Shown here: positions 38,050 to 50,193 of the stretch, piece after piece | Numbering within the stretch: the stretch's first letter is position 1 | Layout of the letters: the number at the start of each line of letters is the position of its first letter | Assembly: GCF_000213175.1 (NCBI RefSeq) | Contig: NW_009799100.1 | Coordinates: forward strand, 2,028,503-2,092,502 | Length of the DNA stretch: 64,000 nucleotides | Source: Neurospora tetrasperma FGSC 2508 | Lineage: Eukaryota > Ascomycota > Sordariomycetes > Sordariales > Sordariaceae | Direction: 5' to 3' | The notes under the pieces: generated by a model | Seen by the model: only the letters and a program-made list of their open reading frames with translations | Database searches by the model: none | What the model was told of the DNA's origin: nothing | Made by a program: the position numbers and the translations under genes

Positions 38050-41000
38050 TACCATAACTTTTCCTGTAATGCATTTTCTTGGCTAGTAGGGTTCCTGTAG
38101 TAGACTGTATCACAACGATCTATTCCCTTTGTTTATAAGCCCAAATAACGGTGGTTCTTTTCGTTGAGAAAGTTGAATTTTACAAAGGCGTTGAAGGTAC
38201 CCATCCTAATCCTTCGATGCCCTTTTAAATTACTCTGCGTTGCGTGCTTGGCAGACTAGTTTGGGTGCCAGATCTTTGGTCACTATACTTCCTCTCCTCT
38301 GCTTGCGCATACGTCACATGTATGTTTTCTAACCCTTAGACATGAACCAATTCTTGAGGGATCACATGCGACGAGGTGATCTGTTGTTCCCGGAACTTCT
38401 CGGTGGCCGTGACTTCAGTTGAAGTTAACGCAGAGGAAGGACTTCACGATCAGCTCCGGTCTATCTGGCCTGACGTGAAGCTGTTTGTGATGGTCGTAGT
38501 GGAGTTACTTTCACCAATGCTTGCCAAGGCTTGCAGAGGTAGTTCAAGAGGCAGTTCTACCCCCTTTCTTCCTCGAGCTTCAGTCGTGAAACCAAGCGGC
38601 CGGCAGAGATATTACATCAGCCATGTCACCTCTACGGGTACCTACATGTTGATGGTCGACAAGCTGCCAATGACTGAGTAACTGGCGGTGATGGCACAAC
38701 CCCTTTTACCCCCACAGTGGGCTCAACTTCCCGTCCTTACCCACGGGTGATACTTTGGTCCAATGCAGGAGCCGAGACGGGAATTGGGCCATGTCAATCA
38801 ACTCTCCCCCACCCTGTTCCGAGAACGACACTGAAGTCTTTTCCTATCATCCTTCCAGGTCGAGTAATCGGATACTGAACATCCCCAAGTTCTCTCATGT
38901 TTCGAACTTTCAATGTTTATGAGAGTTTCCCTGCTCTTCATGAAAGACATCCTACACTGGTCCAGTTTCGATGAATATGCCCGATCTGAAACAAGTCCCT
39001 ACTTTTTGGGAAACTGGTAGCGATATTGTTACCGATACCGGAGGACAGAGTCCCCAAGCATATGATAGAGATGACGGCACCGAGTCAGTCTAGGCTGTTC
39101 TATCAGCTTTCTAGTTCAACTTTTTCCCCTTCTAGCGCCTATGTGGGAAACCCCCTATCAATCAATGTGTTGTCGTTGTTCCTTAACGCTGTGGCCGCGA
39201 TGTCCCGATGTGAGGCTCCTCCTTTCTGCGGGTGTTGTGGGGGGGCTCGATTGGTTCATCTCTTGGCTGTCGACGGACATATTTATCCTCACCAATTAAA
39301 GATCGCTGCGGATACCCTGTGCTTCCGTTTAGGGAAAGCGGTATGGAGTTATCATGACGTCGCTCCATCAAGACAGTTGGAAAACTGTCGATAACTGTGA
39401 CCGGCTCTCTTCTAGGTTGTCAATATTAGGGTTACACACGGGCATCCAGGCCAAAACTTTACCATCGACGGACTGGGACAGACTGTGTAAGATGAATGCT
39501 GCTACACACTAGTTTTATGACCCCAAAATGCCCACATTGAATTACTTTGTACATATCCTTTTTATTCCCGTCCGTCACAGGTTCCAGCGATGGATGGAAT
39601 AGGGGCTCGGCACCGAAGAGAGGCCGGCGCTTCTTTCCACCATGCAATCCGGAAGGTGCGGATATGACGGCAAATCATTTGAAGTTCACGAGGTAACCGC
39701 CACACTTCCTCGATATAGACGCGAAGAGCGCGATGCCCAAAGCCCATTGTCAACACATAGGTACCTAGGTATATGGCGTAATATTAATCACCCAATCCCT
39801 CTCTGCTCCGCACATCCAAAAGTTCAACGTTTACTCTCATGTTGTTACGAAATACTTTTCAAAGTTGTGCCACCATCGATTGTCAGAACATATGGCACTT
39901 TGCGGTCAACTGCCTACAGTAACGATCCTCAGCCCAACTAACGTAAACCGGCAAGTCGGATAATCGGCAACATTTCGTCTCGTGGCGGCCGCACATCACA
40001 TCAGCGCATCACCGACGAACTTGTGTCTCAGAGGGGGTCTCAGAATTCCCGAGAGAATACTAGACATCTCCATGGAAACGGCTACGCAGTATACGCAAGT
40101 TACCAGTTGACATCTCGATAACGTTGGCTTCTAAGGGTGGCAACGACCGGGTAACCACACCCCTCCAGCGAACTCGAAGGTTGGCCGTTTAGGCGTAACA
40201 ACCGAGTCCAACGGGGCAGTGGAAAACTTCCAGAAAATAATGGAGGTTGCCCGGAACTACACATCGGATTTCGGTGAGGAATCGTGTTATCGTTCCAAGT
40301 GTGCCTTACGCAGACCGCGAAATGCTTTGGTTTGACGCATAGTGGTAGCTGGCGGGAACATCGGTGATTCTCATTTTGGATTGTTCGAGCGCTTGTGCAT
40401 TTCTTCGCAACACCGAGTCTCTGGCTCACTGTCTCGCATCAGAACAAAGAACAAAGTGTTGGAAGTCATAGAAGCTGCAGAGTAAGCTCTGCGCCCAGAC
40501 CAGCTCCAGTCGTCTGTCTCCCCAGACTGCACATTCGCAACCCCTGAGCCCCAGACCGTCTCCTCTTCGTCTGCCCCGATTCTCTACGATCTCTACTTAC
40601 CGAACCCCGCTCATTGACAGCGTTGTACCCATTAACATCAGACCAAGATAAATCGCCAATGTTTTCGAAAGAAGCCCGAGATTCCAGGAATAACCTATCT
40701 TCTCTAGGAATTCCAGAAAATCCCACGTACCGACTAGCCAGGGTCTGGTACTGTGGTGACTGATGAGCTGCCGACATGTGGGCGGGGTGGGAGGCCCGGT
40801 GTCCAACGCATGACGACTGGAGCATTGAACGGTAGAACGGGATTAACGCTCAAAAGAAGCCCCGAGGCATCGGTCTGGTTTCCATGCACAGGGACCTTGG
40901 GACTTTCGAGGCGATGGGCCCCCGCGAGATATGCACCATGTAGCGTAAGAATTGCTGGGGTACCAGGGGTTTTCTACACAGTAGGTATGCTCCGGCAAGC

Positions 41001-41458
41001 GCAGATGCAGGACGGCGTGGGTCCACGGCTTGCTAACAAATCGCTCATTGAACCATCCAATGTCCTTGTTTAGGGCCAGGTCCTCGCCCGTGATCCCCTC
41101 TTTTTCAGGTTCTGCTTTCTGCGGCTGTCTGCTAGCAAGAAGTTGCGCCCTAAGCAGGGCCCACAAGCCCCGAATGGTTCCATGTCCAGTGACACGGCCT
41201 GTGGGACACGGTTCAAACAGCTAAGGAGCCGCGTCGAGTTGTTCTCCGTGACCCTCCTAGCTCCAACTATATAAGTGCTTCCCCCTTCTTCTACCTCCCA
41301 ACTCCATCCCAAGCCAGCTTCATCTTCTACTCTTCACAGCTTCCTTCAAGTTTTCGATCTTGCAAACTTTCATACTCGTCTTGTTGCCTGACGCTGTCAC
41401 ACCATCTCCATACACACACATCCAAGACTTTTCCAACTCTACATCCTCCTCCAAAACA
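38050..41458. other. Gene-poor interval upstream of the small TATA gene
   Basis: 3.4 kb with no supported gene. The 3' UTR of idh2 is at the left. Frames of 100-122 codons (for example 39026-39394 plus, 40466-40825 minus, 40753-41073 plus) have no recognisable features. The last 200 bases are promoter and leader of the gene at 41459. Confidence 0.5.
41268..41275 (+). promoter_or_regulatory. TATA box of the 76-residue gene
   Basis: TATATAAG, 184 bases before the ATG at 41459. The intervening leader is strongly C/T-rich, the pattern of highly expressed filamentous-fungal genes. Confidence 0.65.
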
Positions 41459-41751
41459 ATGTCTGGTTCCAAGGTTGCCGCCCCTGCCGCTCAGGATACT
41501 CGTATCAAGAGCATCCTTGAGCAGGGTGCCGTCAAGTTCGTCATCAAGACCAAGGACCAGAAGTGGCAGTGCACCCTTCTCGACCGTGCTACTCAGTAAG
41601 CCCCCCTTGACGATTCCTGGCAGCGTTCATGGAACTTGATGTTGACTGTCACCACAGCGAGAAGAAGAAGGCTCAGAAGGAGAGCTCTTCGGCTGCGTCT
41701 ATCTCCGGCTCCGAGTCCGGTAGCTCCGCCTCGAGCAGCAAATCGCACTAA
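41459..41751 (+). CDS. Small conserved-looking protein of unknown function, 76 residues
   Basis: Two exons, 41459-41595 and 41658-41751, joined through a GTAAGC donor and a CACAG acceptor; the splice reads LLDRATHEKKKAQKE. I do not recognise the protein. Residues 1-45 look folded (IKSILEQGAVKFVIKTKDQKWQCTLLDRA), with one Trp and one Cys. The C terminus is a Lys stretch followed by a Ser-rich tail ending SSSKSH. There is no signal peptide and no membrane span. Codon use is highly C-biased at third positions (ATC, GTC, AAG), the ATG context CAATGTCT follows AAA-rich sequence, and a TATA box stands upstream. Together these argue for a real, strongly expressed gene, possibly stress- or stage-regulated, though the condition is not visible. 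It stands alone in an 8 kb gene-poor stretch. Confidence 0.75.
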
Positions 41752-44700
41752 GCGCTTGTTGTCAACACCTTCCTTTTTTCAACTTCATACAATGATTGCG
41801 CAAGAGCCATCGAGGTCCCTTAACAACATTATGGGCTCTCTCACATGGTTGTCGGTCAGCACATGTTTCTTTCCAGAGCACTTGGAGAGCGGCTTATGCA
41901 GTCGATCATGGAAGACTGAGAGCGGGCGAACGCGGCTTATCACCAGACGTCGTACGCACCATCCAACACATCGAACATGGAACTGCGGTCGGATATTCCA
42001 TGTTTCGCGCGACACACGATGATTGCCCACCGGTATCTGCAAAAACACGCTGGATGATTAGGTGTCTTTTGGCAGTCAAACACAGCATCTCTGGACTCTG
42101 TTTTTGCGCCGAGGATGAGGAGATCTCACGCTCGCCTATCTTCTGGCTTTTGTGCTTTCACATCTATCTGGCTTCATATTTGGGATGTTACAGCACTTTG
42201 GAGCGAACAAAAGGCGGTCCTTGTACATGGGTTGGCGTTATAAGCTTGTGGTTTTGGTTTTCATATGATACCTTTTTTTGTTTATTTCTTTTTCTCTGCA
42301 CTGTACGTTACCTTCTTGGCAAGAGTGGGCAGAAATGAGATGGTGTTCGGCATGAAGCATGGTCTCACGGTTTTGCAACCTGCAAGACAAATGTTATGAC
42401 GCCTCCTTTGCGATACGACACGAAACAAGCCAAGCATTGGCTGTATACTTAACGTTCTTATGCTACACCAGAGATCTTTAGGGCTTTTCTTTTTCATCTT
42501 GCAGAACTTGCAAGCCATGTATGACATGGGACAAGGAAGCGGTTCGACTTTGTCTTTCCGATGCCGAGCCTTCGCTATTGCACAACACATCGATATTCAC
42601 TGAAAAGCTGAACAACGTGTCCCAGTGCGTTACGCTCAGTTTAACACGTTACCATTCAAGCCGAAGCAACAACACGAAAGCAGGTAGAGTTTCCGTGGAT
42701 TTCACAAAAGCGGGGACTTTCTGATGAGTGTTGATTGGTGATTAGCTTAACAAACCTGCTGTGAATTTCGGGGGATGGATGTGATGGCGACTTGAGCGGA
42801 TCTCAAGTGTGGTCTATCCGCTTGTTCCGACCACCCAAGTTATGCCATTTCACCATGCCGGTGCCGAACCCCCGACTATTCTACACTAGTATAGAGGTGT
42901 ACCAGAAAGGGAAATCAAGTTGTGTGCGCGGTGAACTCGAGTTCCGATTTCCCGCTCCGGTTTTTGTCGGATCTTGATCTCCACCATCGAATTTGCGGTA
43001 GCAATGCTACGGATCTAGTCGACTGCATGGCGCTAGCTATTCGTCGGGGACCCATGGGAGATGGATCCTCAATGCATATGGTTTAATAAAAAGCTTATCT
43101 CATGGTCGGGACTCCGCTGTGATGATGTTAATGATTCAGGCAAGAAGAGTGGAACCACTATCACAACAGTAACTGTGAAGGTTGTCACTCCGGAAATCAT
43201 GGACAAACCTAGAGGTACCAAGAAAAAAAACCATATGGTGGAAAACACGAAACTGCTGGCAATTGTTACCTTGCCTCGCTCATGTCAGAATGATGCGCAC
43301 CACGCGCAGGCCACTACAGATTTTGATGATCCAAAACTTGGCCATTCTTTTACCAGATAACTTGGTTCTTACTGTGAACTTATGAGTATCTATCCAAGGC
43401 TTCTTCTATGACTACACGCTCTCTCAGGTTTCCGGGCAAGGGACCGTGAAGAGAAAGCATTTCCATCAACGTGACCAAAAGTGGTGATGTTCGCCAAGAC
43501 TGCAGAAATAGTATAGACGGTAAAACAGGTTGTCGGTGCGCATACATAATTGACGTCCACGAGCTTGCTGTCAAACTTGGGATGAGACCTTCAACAAAAC
43601 AAAACCCCTGAGTGCCGAGACTTCGGGTACGGTACACAAATATGCACCAGTTGCTTGGCTGCCGTAACGATTTGGGGTAACGATGGACGGCATAAAACGA
43701 TGAGGCGCCATCCATGTCTGCTTGCATCGTTTGATCTTCTTTGCAGGTCTTGTCGAACCGTATCAGATGCTTTTCCTCCATCAGAGAGCTGAACACCTTG
43801 ACACCCAGTCGTTCATTTTCGTGCCACCGCTTGGCCCTTGGCTTGTGTCACTGCCACTGCTTGGCTTCGTTGAAGATTGTCAAGAGCGCCGTTGCCCACG
43901 AGGTCTGTTTCTGTTTCGGTTAAGCTCTGCTCCAACCTTCTTTTCTCGCCGGGCCTCTGCCCATAAGCAGATGAAAGACATATACTGTCTTCGACGTACA
44001 TATCTTATCTCACCTGAAGTACACAGCAGAGGAGGCTTGGCACCTTACATTAGAAGAGTCCACTGCGAGGAGTTATCATCACATGATAGCCATGTGCCTG
44101 GAGGGATCTCCAAAGGCCTAGTCTAAATGACAAACAGTTCTTGGCTGTGCTGACCGATGGGACGCTAGGAACGTAATGTACAAGCGTTCACTTTCGTCTC
44201 TGGCGATACAATTGTCCCCGCAAATCTGTAGAATTACACACCATTACTTTGGCATCCTTTTGGACTCCGTCCCTGTGTGCATGCATCTATCCTTTGCTTC
44301 CCCTCCGCCAGTCTTCTCAGCGCTGAACATCACCAACAACGAACTGTCTCGCTCCCTAGGTAGCACGTGGTTTCCCGGCGCTAAAGGGCCACAAGGCTCC
44401 GTCTATCGGATCCGGCGGTCGGCGTAGCATTCCATCTGGATTCTTAGAAACGCTTTTGGGCGATGAGACTGAACTGTAGCTTGATAATCTTATCCCGTCC
44501 TTTGTTTTGTGTACTTGTACAAAGAATATTTGACTAGTGCGGACAATTTCTATGCAGTACGTGGGAATTTGGGCCCGAAAATCCCGTGCGGCAACAATCA
44601 GCTGGTTAGGTAGGTAGAGAGGTAGTATGCGCGGGGTTTCACGCCCGCAAAACCACCAACCCTCCAACCGGACGTTTCAGCGGCCGGGCTCGTAGGTAAA

Positions 44701-46346
44701 TATACACTATAGAACTATATACATAGCGAGCTTGCGAGGACTGAAATCCTTGGGGGTATTTTACCGGCAGTGAGAATGAGATCTTATATTTGATGCAGGA
44801 TGGACCCCTGTGGATCGCACAGCTGGGCAGGTAGTTAGCCAAGACTTCTTTAGCTGTGCCAGAATTTCAAGTCGAAGAGGAAATCTCTATAAAAATGGTC
44901 TTCTCATCGTTCTAGAGATGAGGCTTCTTGATAATGGCGGGAAACGCGCCGGAGGGCTGTTGTTGATGGTTGGGCGGTTGGGTTGGACTTGAGACATTCC
45001 AGCACTGTACACTAGCTCAAAGCCGCCTTCTATCCCTCCAGTCGGCACTTGATGCTGCGCTGTTCGTGAATCACTGGTTGGTTTCTGTGGGCCCGAGGCC
45101 CTTACTTGGAGAAAGATCCCACGGCCAAAATCAGGCCTTCGGTTAGAGACCGCCGCTCGTTGTGAGAGCGAAAGAATGCCTCAACTCATATCGAAACTCG
45201 AGGTGGACAGTCAGGTCAAGACGTGGTCCATATATGGATGGGGTCCGGGTTGCGGCAACATATCTGGTACACTACCTCTAGGTAACACCGCCTGCCTCCA
45301 AACAATGCACTGCCCAGGGTGGACTTTTGACGATTGATGCCCGCTGCGCTGCGAACGGGGGCGGAGACGAGATCCAGCCCTGCCCTGCCCTGGTCCCCCG
45401 CTAGAACAGAACAGGATTTCAAGGGTCAGACCGTGGGTTTCTGTATTCGATCATGATGATGACTGGACCTCAAACCCGCCGGCCAGTACCTTTCTGACTT
45501 TTCTTGATTCACCCGAGCCTTTTAACTTAACCAAGGCTTTCCCGCCATCGATCTTTCTCGTTCCTCTGTCGTCTTTCTTGTCATCCTAATCCATATCGAT
45601 TCATCCGCCATCTACCGTGGCCACATCTGGAATTTGGAAGGGGCCCCCCAAGTTCTGACCCGACTTCAACATGCCGCTTCCTCTAGCGGGACAAGGTGAG
45701 ATCCGTTACTTTCGTTCGCATGTCAACTCTTCGTTGCTGTTTACACCGACAACCTTGACACGCTCACGTGTTTGTAAGATGTCTATCCTTGTGCTCCGTT
45801 TCCTGTGCTCCCCCAGCTCCATTCACACCCTTGTCCACCCCCGCGAAAATGGGTGGGCATCGCTGGTGGTTGCATTACCTACCTACAAACACCCGCTGTT
45901 ACTCGCCTGTTTGATTCTAACCCATCAGCGCGGGACTCGGCGAGAGAGAGCCCCTGGTGGCAAAAGCACCCATTTGGCGGCCGCGCAAGCTTTGCACCCT
46001 CGTGCGTTGTCTAGATGCTGCCTGGAACTCCATTTCGAATCAGTGATTTGATCTTTACGCCTCTCTTCATGCACCCATCGTCGGCTGCCTCCTGACCGTG
46101 CTGTGTCTTTTTTTTGTTTTTTTCGCCTCTATTTAGCCTCCAAGAATTCTTCTCCCGACGTGCCCCCAGTTCGTTGCTGAAGTTATCCATCTTCTCCGCC
46201 GACCTGCGTAAACCGGGGGAGCTTGTTCAATCACGACCTTAGACCTATTGACTTCACTTTCTCCTCCTATCGATATCTCATCATTCTCTCGCAGCACCTT
46301 CTTCAAGCCCGTTCGTGGGCCAAACCACACACTATCGTTTGAAAGG
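41752..46346. other. Long gene-poor interval
   Basis: 4.6 kb without a supported gene. The largest frames (43380-43796 minus and 43722-44126 plus, each under 140 codons) overlap each other on opposite strands and show no family features, bias or splice chains. A C/T-rich stretch from about 45500 to 46346 is likely promoter and leader of the next gene; an ATG at 45671 followed within 30 bases by a GTGAGA could be an upstream exon or a short upstream frame. Confidence 0.5.
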
Positions 46347-47618
46347 ATGCCGCCTATTAACCAAGCTGCTGCTATCGCCTCAGTTGGCATCATTGCTGTA
46401 TCGGTAGCCGCCGTAGCCGCAATAGCCATCTACGAGTCTCCCGAGGTGCGACGCCGAGTCAACGACCTCCGCCAACGTATCGCCCTTGCCTTCCAAGGCT
46501 GGGATGACGAGTTTGACGATTCCCGACCCCGCAACCCCAACACCCCCCGCTTCAATCGTCCCGAAGATGCACACGGATTCTACCAGTCTCGTGCCGATGT
46601 TGGCGTTGACGCCGATGAGGAGACCAAGCGAAGGCAACGGGAGGAACTCATGTACTGGAACGCCAAGCGTGCAGAGATGATGGGGGAATCCGGCCGCGAA
46701 TTTGCTGCTACTACTACTACACACCGACCAACATCCTCTACTACTCGCGGCTCGAGCTTTGACGATTTCCTTAGTGAGGACACGGCAGCCGGGCCTGGGA
46801 CATTTGTTTACAACACGGGCACCGATGTCAGGGGTACTGAGAATGATGCGCTTAGGCGCCGTGGAGCAGGCCGTTCTGCCGCCCCCGGTGTCCGTGGATT
46901 GACTGCCGCCATGATTCTGGATCCCTTCAGTGACGAGTTTGGTATCGAGCTAGACGAACGTATCAACATGGTCGACGAGGAAACCCGCTTGATGGCTCTT
47001 AGCCAAGACGAGATGGTATCGAATAGGTCAGACATCTATAACGCCACTCCGACAGGTCTTCAATCGCCCGTTTCCCGTACCCTTTCGCCGGAGCCCAGAG
47101 TCTCAGTCACTGCTCCACCTAATGAGGTTTTGTTCGATTTCGAGACAAGTTCACAGTCAGCAGCCGTCACTGCGTCGGAAGACAACCACGAGCGGTCCGG
47201 AGCCCCAACCCCTACCACGGTCCGCAGCACGACCGACACCCTCGAGCGCGACTTGGACGTGGATGAGTACATGACTGCTGGGCAGGATGATCGTTCTACG
47301 GCTTATGCTTCTATCCAGGAGTGGGCACAAGGCTCCTCCGGAAACCCCGGGTTTTACTCGCCATTGCCCATCACCCCGACCGAGCCCATGTCTGAAGCCG
47401 AAATGGTTAGCGCAGGGCAGCTCACGCCTGCGGACACCATGTCCCTAGCGGACTCTGGAGAGCACATTGAAAACCCCGACGCGGTCTCTTCCAGGGCTCA
47501 AGATTTTGATGACTTGAGCGACAGCGATGATGGTATCGCCACTCCTGGCAGTTGGTCTGATGTTGGCAGTGTCATTAGCGAGACTGATGAAATTGCGCAT
47601 CAGCCACAACACGCTTAG
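46347..47618 (+). CDS. Single-span membrane protein with acidic Ser/Thr-rich tail, unknown function
   Basis: One exon, 423 residues from the ATG at 46347 (the frame is open about 100 bases further upstream, but this ATG directly precedes the hydrophobic segment). Residues 6-28 (AAAIASVGIIAVSVAAVAAIAIY) form a membrane span. A short basic helix (SPEVRRRVNDLRQRIALAFQGW) follows, then a long acidic, Ser/Thr/Pro-rich region that is probably disordered, with a conserved-looking block TAAMILDPFSDEFGIELDERINMVDEETRLMALS. I do not recognise a family. By layout it would be an integral membrane protein with a large soluble tail, at the ER, mitochondrial outer membrane or another site. Even codon bias and length make it a real gene. 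Confidence 0.8.
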   Translation: MPPINQAAAIASVGIIAVSVAAVAAIAIYESPEVRRRVNDLRQRIALAFQGWDDEFDDSRPRNPNTPRFNRPEDAHGFYQSRADVGVDADEETKRRQREELMYWNAKRAEMMGESGREFAATTTTHRPTSSTTRGSSFDDFLSEDTAAGPGTFVYNTGTDVRGTENDALRRRGAGRSAAPGVRGLTAAMILDPFSDEFGIELDERINMVDEETRLMALSQDEMVSNRSDIYNATPTGLQSPVSRTLSPEPRVSVTAPPNEVLFDFETSSQSAAVTASEDNHERSGAPTPTTVRSTTDTLERDLDVDEYMTAGQDDRSTAYASIQEWAQGSSGNPGFYSPLPITPTEPMSEAEMVSAGQLTPADTMSLADSGEHIENPDAVSSRAQDFDDLSDSDDGIATPGSWSDVGSVISETDEIAHQPQHA

Positions 47619-48049
47619 ATCTATCCGACTTCTGTAGCGTATCAGACGTCACAAACCCTCTGCTATTCGGAAGTTCACCATTAGGATCATTATCGGCATC
47701 TGGGCTTGGCGTTATACAGGTTATGGGTCCTATTTATGTATGGTGTCTGGGCAATCCGTTGGACCGTTCTTTGATTTTGGGTAATGTTTGTTGGACGACA
47801 ATTAAGTGGAGAGGGTATTTCAAATAAGCCCTCACGAACATCAAGAACCTGCAAACTTTGAAAGACGTAGTGCAATAGTATAAACATTTTGTTGTAGCTC
47901 AACATCACTTTGATAGATGCAATACGCCGCATTTAAGACAGCCATATCCAATCAAAACACTCGTGGTTGAAATGGCTATGGGGTAATCGCCGGATGCATC
48001 GCTAGCTTGTAGATACATCGCTCTGTCCCTGCTCTCTCGCACTCGCCTG
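47619..48049. other. Convergent 3' region
   Basis: 431 bases between converging genes. AT-richer than the coding neighbours, with nothing recognisable. Confidence 0.55.
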
Positions 48050-49176
48050 TCAGGTACTCCCCTTCGCATCATCATCATTTACACTCCCACAATACTCCCC
48101 CCACAACTCCTCCACCTCTTCCCCGAGAACACTTACCCAAAACTCTCTAGCTTCATACTCCCTCGTGCTCCTCAACGCCTCATTAAGGCGCCTTACCGTC
48201 CCCTCCCCAAAGCGGCCCTCAAGGTACTGCAAAAAGTACGCCGTGTGCTGGTACCCTTTATCCCACGGATCATCGATCTTCACGTCCCCCTGCTTCCAGT
48301 GAGGCGGGCTCAGGTCGCAGTTGAGCCGGACCCAGTCCGCGATACCCTCGATCAGTCCTCCCGGCGCGCTGCCGTGAGCGTCCCATTGGTAGCAGTGGAC
48401 GAGCTCGTGCGTGAGGACGCCGGTGATTTCGGCAGGCAGGCGAGAGGGTGGCGTGGAGGGGATGCGGGCGGCGATGTAGGAGAGAGAAAAGTGGATTTCT
48501 TTGTGGTCCGGGTCGAGGTCGGTCTTTGTGTGGGTTTGGGTTTAGCTTCCAGTCACGGTCATAGTTATAATCGTCCTGTTGACTTCGGCCTGGTTGGGGG
48601 AGAACCAAAAAAATCAAAAGGAGAAGAAGGTTGAACCTAACTGAAATCGATACTACAGTAGGCACATGCATGGTTCCAACATCACACAAACGCGTAGAGG
48701 CAGAGGCAAATGATGAAACAGGGAGAAAGCAGGGCGTCTCAGTCAGAACTCAAAGAGTATCCTACCCCAGTCGTATAAGCCACGCCGCCCATGTCTCGCA
48801 AGATAACGGTTACGGACCGAGTCGGCGGACATGTCGTGTGCTTGTCTGCTGGCGACCTGTACAAGAGCCGCTGGACGTTCTTGACAGCATCGGAGAGGAG
48901 CGTGCTCGCGTTGACGGCACCGAGGAACTTGACGGCGCCGGGATGGTCGAGATCGCGGATTTCGAGACGAAGCTTGGGATGTGGAAACTTGGGTGTATCT
49001 CGATCGCGATCGTCATGTTTGTCATCCTTCCCTTGCCCTTGATGATCCAGATCCTGTTCCTCCTGAGAACCACGGGAAGGCTCTGGGGTCGATTGAACCG
49101 AAACGGCACTGGAGGTGGCAGCGGCGGCCGGTGAGGGCTCGGTAGCGATCTGCGAGCGGACGGTCATGGTGGGCAT
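48050..49176 (-). CDS. Basic secretory protein (BSP) family, HExxH peptidase-like
   Basis: Two exons, 49176-48766 and 48523-48050, giving 294 residues. The intron is 242 nt (donor GTAGGA, acceptor AAAG) and the splice restores GVAYTTGTDLDPDHKEIHFSLSYI, a family signature. The zinc-binding motif HELVH lies at residues 176-180, followed by CYQWDAHGSAPGGLIEGIADWVRL and KGYQHTAYFLQYLE, as in PF04450 (plant basic secretory protein peptidases). Despite the family name there is no signal peptide. The N terminus (MPTMTVRSQIATEPSP) is Ala/Ser rich, and residues 15-60 are polar and Gln/Asp-rich, likely disordered, so a cytosolic or non-classically secreted protein is inferred. A second ATG at codon 4 is an equally possible start. 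Substrate unknown. It is divergent from stu1. Confidence 0.88.
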
Positions 49177-50193
49177 AAAAGGTAGATCACGGCCAGGGAA
49201 ACAAGGGCGTGAATGTTTGGTTGTGGAGAGCACGGAGAGTTAAGGGTGCAAAATCTGTAGTGTACGTCAGTGTTTGTTTTGCTGGCTAGCCCCAGATGAA
49301 CGGTGAACCGGCTCACAGGGTGTGAGATGGCCCCTGGTGGCTCGGGAGCTTCCGAGCTTCGGCCCCGCCGTGACGGGACCCGATGGTTGGGGAAGAACCT
49401 GGAGCTCCCTCGTGGGGAGCGCGGGGCAACCATGGAGGGCGCCGCTGCGACAGTGGGCGACTTGTGGTGCAAGGGGCAGTGGTACTGCGTAGATGTGTCG
49501 GGTGGGCAGGCAAAAGAGCCGGAGGGCCCCCCTGTTTTGCCGCAGATTGGGCGCGCCTGGGGAAATTGGGGAAATTTCACAAGGACCTCCCGTCCCGTTT
49601 CTGACGAATCCGGGCCACACTCGATCCCGGGCCCACCCGTGTACGATTACATAGGTACGTCTACCTGTCCATCATTTTGTCATTCGAAGGGGTCCATGGT
49701 ATTCCATGCCTATCTTACAAACACAGCACCTGCCGAGATTCACCACCACGATTGCAAATCCTGGACTTCGCTTTTTGTTTTAAAAGCCATCCAACGGATT
49801 CCGTATTGTCGCAACTCGCTGCGCATAATTTTTTTCTTCTTTTTTTATAATTTTCTTTTGCTGAAAAAAGAAAAGAAAAAAAAGGACATACGAAAAAACC
49901 GCCCTTTCCTCATTGCGCCACTCGGTTCAAACGCCCTTTCCACAGTCTTGCACGACAGCTCCGGTCCGACACGCGCCCTCATTTCCGCCTGCACGAGTTG
50001 TTTACTAATAGCTCGAGCTTGTGCGATTACCCACTAAAAGTTTTCTCCTGTTTTGCTTCACCCCGACTCCCGACCTATTATCACCTCCTGCTACTACCTT
50101 CTATCGCGCGACCGATTTCGATTGCGCCAACATCGTATCCCAGGCGATTTTGACGCGCAAATCTTATAGCCGCTACCTCTTCGTCGGAGGGTT
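49177..50193. other. Divergent promoter region between the BSP gene and stu1
   Basis: 1017 bases between opposite start codons. Frames on both strands near 49303-50037 have no family features. A T-rich block (49828-49859) is followed by an A-rich block (49864-49884), which form a foldback and probably a nucleosome-free zone. Confidence 0.5.
49828..49884. repeat. Poly-T/poly-A foldback in a divergent promoter
   Basis: T-rich sequence containing TTTTCTTTT is followed after a short GCTG loop by an A-rich sequence containing AAAAGAAAA, giving at least nine paired bases. Confidence 0.55.

Noticed and set aside
43380-44126. Two frames of 134-138 codons on opposite strands
   Set aside because: They overlap one another, and neither shows family similarity, splice continuity or codon bias.
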